Shown here: positions 33,337-39,428 of the stretch, one piece after another
Layout of the letters: the number at the start of each line of letters is the position of its first letter
How positions within the stretch are numbered: the stretch's first letter is position 1
Source of the DNA: Dysgonomonas sp. 511
Lineage (GTDB): Bacteria > Bacteroidota > Bacteroidia > Bacteroidales > Dysgonomonadaceae
Length of the DNA: 39,428 nucleotides
NCBI RefSeq assembly: GCF_010501105.1
Contig: NZ_QVMQ01000024.1
Location: 1 to 39,428 of the forward strand
Direction of reading: 5' to 3'
Program-made: the position numbers and the translations under genes
The notes under the pieces: model-generated
Databases searched by the model: none
The model's input: only the letters and a program-made list of their open reading frames with translations
Told to the model about the DNA's origin: nothing

Positions 33337-34329
33337 TTATTCTTTTATTACTAGAGACATACCCGGTAATACATCTACCGCAGGGTTTTTAAACCTTGCC
33401 CTTACCTCGAAGGTCTTGCGGTCGTATTGCCCTGTTGTCTTTGTCGCTTTCCATGCAGCATACGAACCCAGGTCTTTGACGTAATAAACGGTCATTTCCA
33501 CCATAGAGTCTAATGCCGGCACATATACATTGAGCGTTTTGCCTACATCTTTATAATTTTTCAGCCTGTCTTCCCTGATGTTGAACGAGCCCCATTTATC
33601 ATCCAGTTTGGCTACATTCATTATCGGCGCACCTGTACCTACGAGTTCGCCTATGTTCGGATACTTTTCCGATATCCGCCCGTCTATCGGCGAAATCAGG
33701 TAGCTCTCGGCAATGTACGACTCCACTTCGGCTACTGCACCCTTTGCACGTTCGAGCATAGCAAGGGCGGCATCTTTATCCTCACGTTCTGCCCCGTTTA
33801 CAGCCATGTCGTATTGCGATTTGGCTGCTTTTTCGGTTGCGATAGCCGCATTCAGTTGCGCTTCCACCTCATCGCGTTTTTGTGCTGTAACCACTCCCTT
33901 GTCGAAGAGGTTTTGTATGCGGGTGAATGATTTCCGTGCGATATCCGTTCCTACTTTTGCCTTTTGCCACATCTCGTATGCGCTTTGTATCTGTTCGGCA
34001 CGCGCGCCCTTTATGGCTTTTTGGTTTTGTGCGGCAGCGCCTTGTTCGGCGGCACTGGCCTGTTTAAGCTTGGCTTCTACATCGGGTATGCTTAGTATGG
34101 CGAGTGTGTCGCCTTTTTTTACATAGCTGCCTTCTTCTACCATGTAGCGGGCTATACGTCCCGGAACTTTACTCGAAATGCGAACTTCCGTTACGTCGGC
34201 TTCGCCCTGTATTACATTGTCTTCTTGGTTGAGGAAGAAAAATCCGTACAATCCCACTGCAATAATTACAGTTGCAAAAATAACTATAGGGATGAGTTTA
34301 GACCCTGATGTATTATTTTCTGTGTCCAT
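33337..34329 (-). CDS. HlyD/EmrA-family periplasmic adaptor (membrane fusion protein)
   Basis: A 330-residue adaptor that joins the inner-membrane permeases to TolC. I start it at ATG 34329 (MDTENNTSGSKLIP), because the longer reading overlaps the tolC gene and lacks a sensible N terminus. One membrane helix (about 12-33) is followed by a lipoyl/barrel-sandwich half (EVRISSKVPGRIARYMVEEGSYVKKGDTLAIL), a coiled-coil hairpin rich in Ala and Glu (about 90-185), the second half (SYLISPIDGRISEKYPNIGELVGTGAPI) and a beta-barrel domain. It lies 20 bases after tolC and 4 bases before the first permease. Confidence 0.92.
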   Translation of the reverse strand: MDTENNTSGSKLIPIVIFATVIIAVGLYGFFFLNQEDNVIQGEADVTEVRISSKVPGRIARYMVEEGSYVKKGDTLAILSIPDVEAKLKQASAAEQGAAAQNQKAIKGARAEQIQSAYEMWQKAKVGTDIARKSFTRIQNLFDKGVVTAQKRDEVEAQLNAAIATEKAAKSQYDMAVNGAEREDKDAALAMLERAKGAVAEVESYIAESYLISPIDGRISEKYPNIGELVGTGAPIMNVAKLDDKWGSFNIREDRLKNYKDVGKTLNVYVPALDSMVEMTVYYVKDLGSYAAWKATKTTGQYDRKTFEVRARFKNPAVDVLPGMSLVIKE

Positions 34330-34349
34330 ATTCTTTGTTTTTCTTATAA

Positions 34350-35738
34350 TTATAATTTTCGCCCCAAAGCTTTGTTGAGGTATATTCTCGATAATACAAT
34401 GTCTATTTGTGCGTCTATAAGTTCCGAATGTGCCGAAACCCATGCCGTGTGAGCAGCCATCACGTCCGAAGCGGCAATTACCCCCTCTTCGAAACCTACA
34501 TTGGCATAACGGAGGTTTTCGTCCGCTTTTTCCACATTCTTTTTGGCGGCAGTATATTTTTTGTTTGCTTCGTTCAGCTTATAAGCCGACTGGTTTATTT
34601 GCAGAGTTATTTTTTCTCTGGCATCTGCCAGTTCGTATTCCTTGATGCGGGTCTCAGCTTTTGCAGCATTCAGCTTCGCCGAATTGGAGAAGAAATTTAA
34701 CGGGACTTTTACTACTACCCCCACATTCCACATCCCTTTGAACCGTTTTTCATATCCGTCGAACAGGTTGGGGTTTGTCCAAAGATAATTCGCCGTAAGG
34801 GCTACATTAGGCATAAAATCGGACAAAGCTATTTTTTCCTGTTTTTGATAAATCTTGGTTGCCAGTTCCAGACTCCTTATTTCGGTACGGTTGGCAAGTG
34901 CTTCATCTACATTCGGTAGGGCTGTGCCATTGTCGGGGCTGACGGCTACATCTATATCTTCGTCGGCAAGGGTGATATTATCGCCGATCTCCAACCCGCA
35001 TATTTGCGACAACAGCATTTTGGCTAGGCTCAGCCCGTTTTCGGCCTTAGTGAGAGTCATTTCGGCTTCGTTGAGCTTCACGTTGACCGAGAGGCGGTCG
35101 GCTTTGGTGACTACACCCTCTTGTTCCATAGCCGATATGTCGGAATCCATTTTCTGCATGAGTTCTACATACGATTGAGCCAGTTTTTTCTTGCTGGCGA
35201 CGGATACTACCTGCCAGTAGGCGTTATCTACTTCTACTATAACGTCGGTCATCTTGGTTTCCTTCATCGTTTTGGCCAACTCCTCGGCATAAGAGCGCAG
35301 GTCGTTGTAAGCTACTATCTTGCCCCCCATAAAGATGGGCTGGGTGAGGTTGATGCCTCCTGCCCAGATATTCCTGATGTCTACTTCTCCCAGTTTATGT
35401 ATGCCTTCGCGTATGTTGTCGGGTATGGGAAAGGTATTGCCGATTCCGGGCAACTCGATAGGCAGGGTTACTGAGCCAGGCAGTGATGGGATCAGATGCA
35501 GGTTCTTCTGATTGTGAAGATATCCCCCGATAAGTTGTATTTCGGGAAAGAACTTTGACAAAGCCTCTTTCTTGTTATAATATGCCACGCGTTCCTGCTC
35601 ACCGGCTATTTTGAGGGCTTTGTTGTTTTCTATAGCCAGTTGGCGACACTGCTCCAGTGTCAGGTATTGCTGTGCATCGGCTGTAGAAGCTAGTGCGAGG
35701 GTCAGGACGAAGATTGTCAGAATATTCTTTCTTATCAT
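34350..35738 (-). CDS. TolC-family outer-membrane efflux protein
   Basis: A 462-residue outer-membrane channel. The start is ATG 35738 (MIRKNILTIFVLTLALASTADAQQ, a signal peptide); the longer reading has no such sequence. It contains the two OEP repeats, with Ala/Lys/Glu-rich long helices (SYVELMQKMDSDISAMEQEGVVTKADRLSVNVKLNEAEM and ANKKYTAAKKNVEKADENLRYANVGFEEGVI) and short barrel strands. It forms the exit duct for the HlyD-permease complex, and is first in the operon tolC-hlyD-permease. A good promoter lies at 35792-35821. Confidence 0.93.
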   Translation of the reverse strand: MIRKNILTIFVLTLALASTADAQQYLTLEQCRQLAIENNKALKIAGEQERVAYYNKKEALSKFFPEIQLIGGYLHNQKNLHLIPSLPGSVTLPIELPGIGNTFPIPDNIREGIHKLGEVDIRNIWAGGINLTQPIFMGGKIVAYNDLRSYAEELAKTMKETKMTDVIVEVDNAYWQVVSVASKKKLAQSYVELMQKMDSDISAMEQEGVVTKADRLSVNVKLNEAEMTLTKAENGLSLAKMLLSQICGLEIGDNITLADEDIDVAVSPDNGTALPNVDEALANRTEIRSLELATKIYQKQEKIALSDFMPNVALTANYLWTNPNLFDGYEKRFKGMWNVGVVVKVPLNFFSNSAKLNAAKAETRIKEYELADAREKITLQINQSAYKLNEANKKYTAAKKNVEKADENLRYANVGFEEGVIAASDVMAAHTAWVSAHSELIDAQIDIVLSRIYLNKALGRKL

Positions 35739-35791
35739 ATTCAGTGTTAATTTTCTAATCGCAATATTTAATTGTCTATGCAACTATTTTG

Positions 35792-35821
35792 CAAATGTAT
35801 TAAGTTTTTGATAAATACAAA
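35792..35821 (-). promoter_or_regulatory. Complete promoter of the tolC-hlyD-permease operon
   Basis: On the minus strand TTTG (35821-35818), 18 bases, then TACATTTG (35799-35792) match both the -33 and -7 Bacteroidota elements. The -7 box lies 53 bases upstream of the tolC ATG, supporting the start at 35738 rather than 35783. Confidence 0.7.
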
Positions 35822-35913
35822 AACAAAAAAGGACTTATTGCACAATTATTTTAACATTCTCTGTTTAAAAAGGTTCATTTAGGGAAAGGCTATTATTCGC
35901 TTTTCTAAAATAA

Positions 35914-35942
35914 TTTGTTATGGTTATAAAAGCGTATCTTTG
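35914..35942 (+). promoter_or_regulatory. Complete promoter of dgt
   Basis: TTTG (35914-35917), 17 bases, then TATCTTTG (35935-35942). The -7 box lies 21 bases before the ATG at 35964, so transcripts would begin just upstream of that codon. Confidence 0.7.
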
Positions 35943-35963
35943 AAGTCTAAAAACATATATACA

Positions 35964-37292
35964 ATGAACTGGCTGCAACTACTCTCTGCAAAACGTTTCG
36001 GCATGGAAGAGTACCATGACGACAAGCATCACGACCGTTCTGATTTTCAGCGCGATTACGACAGGCTTATTTTTTCGTCACCGTTTCGCAGGTTGCAAAA
36101 TAAGACACAGGTCTTCCCCCTTCCGGGAAGCATATTTGTGCACAACAGGCTCACACACAGTATCGAAGTATCGAGTGTGGGGCGGTCGCTCGGTGTGATT
36201 GTGGGGCGCGAGTTGAGAAGGAAATATCCTGATTCGCCCGCAGCATTCGAAGATATAAGCTCTATCGTTGCCGCCGGATGCCTGGCTCACGATTTGGGCA
36301 ATCCCCCGTTCGGGCATTCGGGAGAGACAGCTATCAGCAGCTTTTTCTCCGAAGGGAAAGGCAAGCACCTGAAAGAAAGGGTGGAAGAAGAAGGCGGTCG
36401 GTGGGACGATTTTACCAATTTCGAAGGGAATGCAAATTCCATCCGGTTGCTTATCCATCAGTTCAACGGCAGGCGGCGCGGCGGATTTGCCATGACATAT
36501 TCCATGCTGGCTTCCATTGCCAAATACCCGTATTCGTCCATTGGGGCAAATGGCAAGGGCAAGTTCGGCTTTTTTCAGTCGGAAGAAAACGATTTCAGGA
36601 AAATTGCCAATGAGTTGGGTATGCTTTGCCTGAGCGAATCGCCTGCAAGATATGCCCGCCATCCGCTTGTGTATCTGGTAGAGGCGGCAGACGATATCTG
36701 CTACAAGATAATGGATATAGAGGATGCCCATAAGCTGGGGCTATTGTCTACCGAACAGACCAAAAGCTTATTCCTGAACTTCTTTCCCGAAGAAAGGCAG
36801 CAGAAGATGCACCGCACGATGGAACGGGTGAGCGATGTAAACGAACAGATAGCTTATCTGCGTTCCAGTGTAATCGGGTTGCTGGTCGACGAATGCTCGA
36901 AGGTTTTCCTCGACAATGAGGAGCCCATATTGCAGGGACGGTTCGAAAAGACTTTGATAAAGCATATATCCGAATTGCCTAAGAAAGCCAATGAGGATGC
37001 GACTGTGATAAGCGTTTCGAAGATATATAAGACAAAAGATGTAGTAGATATAGAGCTTGCCGGACACCGTATCATCGGCTTCCTGCTCGAAACCTTTATC
37101 AATGCCGTGACCGAACCGACTACAAAATACTCGCAACTGTTGTTGAGCAGGATACCCGAACAATTTGAAATACATGCGCCTACTACGTACGAAAAAATAC
37201 TGGCAGTGCTCGACTTCGTATCGGGAATGACGGATGTGTATGCGCTCGACCTTTACAGAAAGATTACGGGAATGAGCTTGCCAACCGTTTAA
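35964..37292 (+). CDS. dgt: Deoxyguanosinetriphosphate triphosphohydrolase
   Basis: A 442-residue HD-domain dNTPase that splits dGTP (or other dNTPs) into the nucleoside and tripolyphosphate. I use ATG 35964; the earlier in-frame TTG overlaps the promoter. Metal-binding residues are visible in HNRLTHSIEVSSVG (His65), CLAHDLGNPPFGH (His109, Asp110) and later EAADDICY. The N-terminal RSDFQRDYDRLIFSSPFRRLQNKTQV motif is characteristic of the Dgt group. Roles range from dNTP pool balance to defence against phage; nothing in the neighbourhood points to a defence island, so housekeeping is more likely. recF follows after 40 bases. Confidence 0.94.
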   Translation: MNWLQLLSAKRFGMEEYHDDKHHDRSDFQRDYDRLIFSSPFRRLQNKTQVFPLPGSIFVHNRLTHSIEVSSVGRSLGVIVGRELRRKYPDSPAAFEDISSIVAAGCLAHDLGNPPFGHSGETAISSFFSEGKGKHLKERVEEEGGRWDDFTNFEGNANSIRLLIHQFNGRRRGGFAMTYSMLASIAKYPYSSIGANGKGKFGFFQSEENDFRKIANELGMLCLSESPARYARHPLVYLVEAADDICYKIMDIEDAHKLGLLSTEQTKSLFLNFFPEERQQKMHRTMERVSDVNEQIAYLRSSVIGLLVDECSKVFLDNEEPILQGRFEKTLIKHISELPKKANEDATVISVSKIYKTKDVVDIELAGHRIIGFLLETFINAVTEPTTKYSQLLLSRIPEQFEIHAPTTYEKILAVLDFVSGMTDVYALDLYRKITGMSLPTV

Positions 37293-37299
37293 AAAATAG

Positions 37300-37307
37300 T
37301 AATTTTG
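37300..37307 (+). promoter_or_regulatory. -7 promoter box of recF (TAATTTTG)
   Basis: Exact TAnnTTTG, 25 bases before the recF ATG and just after the dgt stop. It indicates independent transcription of recF-DUF721. Confidence 0.5.
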
Positions 37308-37332
37308 CATTCTCAACGAAAGGTTCGCACAA

Positions 37333-38442
37333 ATGATTCTGGAAAAATTGTCTATACTAAATTATAAGAATATAGAGCAGGCCGAACTAGGCCTGTCGCC
37401 CAAGATAAATTGTTTTTTGGGGCGCAATGGCATGGGTAAGACCAACTTGCTGGATGCTATATTCTACCTTTCGTTTTGCAAAAGCCACAATAATCCGATA
37501 GATTCCCAAAACATAAAACACGATACCGATTTTGCCATGATACAAGGCTGGTACGATATGGGAGGGAAGCAGGAAGAGTTTTTTTGCAGCTTCAAACGTA
37601 AGCAGAAAAAGCAGTTTAAACGTAATAAAAAAGAATACGAACGGCTGTCGGATCATATCGGGGCGTTGCCGCTGATAATGGTATCGCCTTCGGATACCGA
37701 CCTGATAACGGGAGGAAGTGACGAACGCCGCAAGTTTATGGATATATTCCTTTCGCAGTTCGACAAAGAGTATCTCCATTCGCTTATCCGCTACAATAAA
37801 GCTTTGCAACAGCGCAATGCCCTGTTGAAGGCCAATGGCTTTGCCGACGACACTCTGTTCGAGTTGTGGGACGAACAACTGATAGAGGAAGGGAAAGTCA
37901 TTTATAATAAAAGGAAAGAATTTATTGATAAGTTTATCCCGACTTTCCAGCATTACTACGATTTTATCTGTTCGTCGAACGAGAAAGTCGAGTTGGCTTA
38001 CGAGTCTCATTTTGCGACGGAAGATTTTCCTTCTGTCTTGAAACAACGGAAGGAGAGGGATAAGATACTGGGTTATACCACTGCCGGCATTCACAAAGAC
38101 GACCTGGATATGCAGATGGATGGCTATTCGATAAAGAAAGTGGGGTCGCAGGGGCAGAACAAGACTTATGTGGTAGCGTTGAAAATGGCGCAGTTCGATT
38201 TTTTGAAAAAGGAGACGAATACAACCCCGATCCTCCTGTTAGACGACATTTTCGACAAACTCGACTCTTCGCGCGTGGAGCAGATAATGAAACTGGTGCT
38301 GGATAAGAATTTCGGGCAGATATTTATAACGGATACCAATCGAGAGCATCTGGACGAGATACTGTCGCAGACCAATAGCAGTTACCACCTTTACGAAGTA
38401 GCAAGAGGTGAAGTGGTGCAGAAAAATATTGCAGGCCTATGA
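37333..38442 (+). CDS. recF: DNA replication and repair protein RecF
   Basis: A 369-residue SMC-like ATPase that, with RecO and RecR, loads RecA at gapped DNA. Walker A is GRNGMGKTN (30-38), the SMC-type signature lies in KKVGSQGQNKTYVVALKMAQ and Walker B in PILLLDDIFDKLDSSR. The length is standard for RecF. It overlaps the DUF721 gene by 4 bases (ATGA, 38439-38442), a coupling I know from other Bacteroidota. dnaA and dnaN, the usual partners in Firmicutes and Proteobacteria, are not here. Confidence 0.97.
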   Translation: MILEKLSILNYKNIEQAELGLSPKINCFLGRNGMGKTNLLDAIFYLSFCKSHNNPIDSQNIKHDTDFAMIQGWYDMGGKQEEFFCSFKRKQKKQFKRNKKEYERLSDHIGALPLIMVSPSDTDLITGGSDERRKFMDIFLSQFDKEYLHSLIRYNKALQQRNALLKANGFADDTLFELWDEQLIEEGKVIYNKRKEFIDKFIPTFQHYYDFICSSNEKVELAYESHFATEDFPSVLKQRKERDKILGYTTAGIHKDDLDMQMDGYSIKKVGSQGQNKTYVVALKMAQFDFLKKETNTTPILLLDDIFDKLDSSRVEQIMKLVLDKNFGQIFITDTNREHLDEILSQTNSSYHLYEVARGEVVQKNIAGL

Positions 38443-38732
38443 GAAAGCGGAATACCGAAAGTCTGGGAGATGTACTGAAGCAGTACTTCGAAGAAAATCC
38501 GTTTTTCAGGCGGAAGATTGCCGAGAGCCGCGCCGTATCGGGCTGGAAGCAACTGCTGGGCAATATGATAAACTCATATACTACTAACATTTATTTGCGG
38601 AACAATATATTGTATGTGTCGCTTAGTTCGCCGGCTTTGCGTGCCGAGTTGCAGATGGCGAAAGACCGATTGATAGCAAAGCTAAATGAGCATGCAGGCA
38701 TGCCTGTTGTAAACGATATAATATTCAGATAA
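38439..38732 (+). CDS. DUF721/DciA-like protein
   Basis: A 97-residue protein of the DUF721 family (domain DciA), starting in the ATGA overlap with recF. Motif SLGDVLKQYFEENPFFRRKIAESRAVSGWKQLLGNMINSYTTNIYLRNNILYVSLSSPALRAELQMAKDRLIAKLN matches the family core: a W in a Wxxxxg region, then a beta strand followed by the AELQxxKxxLIxxLN helix. DciA loads the replicative helicase in bacteria without DnaC/DnaI, and in this phylum the protein is short. Placement with recF suggests a replication function. The next gene follows after 8 bases. Confidence 0.88.
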   Translation: MRKRNTESLGDVLKQYFEENPFFRRKIAESRAVSGWKQLLGNMINSYTTNIYLRNNILYVSLSSPALRAELQMAKDRLIAKLNEHAGMPVVNDIIFR

Positions 38733-38740
38733 AAACAATT

Positions 38741-39184
38741 ATGAAAGAAGTGAAGCCCGAAATATTCAAGTCTACATTGCCTATACAAATCCGTTTCAAC
38801 GATGTGGATGCATTGGGGCATATCAACAATAATTCCTATTTCAGCTATTTCGATTTAGGTAAGACACATTATTTCGAGAAGGTTAAACCTTTTGCCGTAA
38901 GCTGGACGGATGGGTTGGTAGTCGTAGCACATATCAGCGCCGATTTTCTGTCTCCTATCTATTATAAAGAAGCTATTGTAGTAGATACGAAAGTGACAAA
39001 ACTCGGCGACAAGAGCGGTGTTTGCCTACAACAGATACGCAATGTGAAGACAGGCGAAATAAAATGCCGATGCGAATCGGTATTCGTTACATTCAATGCT
39101 CATACTCAGTCGTCGATGCCGATACCCGATGCGTGGCGTGAAGCTATTTCGCACTTCGAGGGGTTGGATGAGGATATGCAATAA
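38741..39184 (+). CDS. Acyl-CoA thioesterase of the hot-dog-fold 4HBT family
   Basis: A 147-residue hot-dog protein of the YbgC/4-hydroxybenzoyl-CoA thioesterase type. The active-site region is IRFNDVDALGHINNNSYFSYFDLG, with the catalytic Asp in the DVDALGHINN motif and the family's long central helix after it. It hydrolyses an acyl-CoA thioester; the acyl group is unknown. It is the last gene of the recF-DUF721 run and is followed by a 126-base gap and then the transposase remnant. Confidence 0.9.
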   Translation: MKEVKPEIFKSTLPIQIRFNDVDALGHINNNSYFSYFDLGKTHYFEKVKPFAVSWTDGLVVVAHISADFLSPIYYKEAIVVDTKVTKLGDKSGVCLQQIRNVKTGEIKCRCESVFVTFNAHTQSSMPIPDAWREAISHFEGLDEDMQ

Positions 39185-39269
39185 ATAAGGAATAAGTTCA
39201 AACCCTCGTGTTCCGTATAGCGCAACGTCAAAACCATCAGATTTGGGATTGACGTAAATTTGTATATTA

Positions 39270-39428
39270 TTAGGTAACTACACTACTGTCCACTAAAAAA
39301 AAATGGACGATTAAAAATTAAATAAATTGGGTTCACTTGAACCGCTTCGTTCTTTGACATTTTTGAAATTAGTTTTGTTAAAGAGGTCTTTCAAACAGGT
39401 TTTATCCGTAAGTGATATGCTTAAAATT
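39270..39428 (-). mobile_element. Right end of an apparent insertion sequence
   Basis: The minus-strand frame at 39428-39311 reads as a transposase C terminus (see next feature), and the following non-coding stretch ends with a TGTCCACTAAAAA-like sequence (39288-39300) that may be the terminal inverted repeat. TGTCCA (39288-39293) and TGGACG (39304-39309) form a short imperfect dyad. The opposite end lies outside the window, so target duplication cannot be examined. Confidence 0.45.
39311..39428 (-). CDS. Transposase, C-terminal fragment (partial at window edge)
   Basis: An open frame of 38 codons enters from the right edge and stops with TAA at 39313-39311. The peptide ends DLFNKTNFKNVKERSGSS followed by EPNLFNF, a tail I associate with IS4-type transposases of Bacteroidota (LF pattern after a charged stretch), although the catalytic DDE core lies outside the window. 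The fragment is too short to class firmly. It was too short for a standard ORF listing but the frame is open from the edge. Confidence 0.5.
   Translation of the reverse strand, partial: ILSISLTDKTCLKDLFNKTNFKNVKERSGSSEPNLFNF

Noticed and set aside
35964..37292. dgt as part of an anti-phage defence island
   Set aside because: Its neighbours are recF, DUF721 and an efflux operon; no restriction, nuclease or toxin genes were seen beside it.

Overview
The window looks like a chromosomal segment of a Bacteroidota bacterium, probably order Bacteroidales and close to Dysgonomonas/Porphyromonadaceae (inferred). Reasons: many genes are preceded by the Bacteroidota -7 promoter box TAnnTTTG and few have clear Shine-Dalgarno sites; there are SusC-like outer-membrane proteins with an N-terminal carboxypeptidase-regulatory-like domain; gene orders such as ftsK-lolA-trxB, dxs-trkA-trkH and recF-DUF721 are ones I associate with this order; and an NfnAB-type bifurcating transhydrogenase points to anaerobic metabolism. 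No rRNA, tRNA or CRISPR was seen.

Layout. 1-230: structured non-coding DNA with nested dyads. 231-5654 (-): a TonB-dependent receptor and a larger TonB-receptor-like barrel protein, separated by a strong terminator. 5821-12825 (+): ftsK, a LolA-like carrier, trxB, ferritin, then an orphan ABC ATPase overlapping pdxB. 12880-17869 (-): an OmpA-like lipoprotein, a small acidic protein, a rhomboid protease, a coupled pair of uncharacterised exported proteins, and trkH. 17884-21138 (-): trkA and dxs, in one operon with trkH. 21412-22540 (+): queC-queF. 22560-26733 (-): a MATE exporter, a YihY/BrkB membrane protein and murF. 27088-29391 (+): nfnA-nfnB. 29653-30182 (+): two overlapping DUF2007 paralogues. 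30203-35738 (-): an export system (TolC, HlyD, two ABC-2 permeases, no ATPase) interrupted by a 0.6-kb tandem repeat array. 35964-39184 (+): dgt, recF, a DUF721/DciA-like gene and a thioesterase. 39311-39428 (-): the C-terminal end of what looks like a transposase, running off the window.

How the genes work together. Most of the window is core functions: chromosome segregation and replication/repair (ftsK, recF, DUF721, dgt), redox and iron handling (trxB, ferritin, nfnAB), cofactor, isoprenoid and tRNA modification pathways (pdxB, dxs, queC/queF), wall synthesis (murF), K+ uptake (trkA/trkH) and envelope biogenesis. The accessory features are the TonB receptors, the ATPase-less exporter and the exported protein pair at 14960-16383.

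The most unusual structure is four head-to-tail 145-146-bp units at 31458-32050 between the two permease genes. Each unit contains a 114-bp core with imperfect terminal inverted repeats (GTTACTTTTT...AAAAAGTAAC). A diverged single copy lies in opposite orientation about 23 kb away, behind ftsK. It resembles a MITE-like or structured-RNA repeat family. Second-tier signals are two promoters with an identical TTAAAC-N17-GTC layout, a possible preQ1-type leader before queC, and a three-half-site operator candidate before the first TonB receptor.
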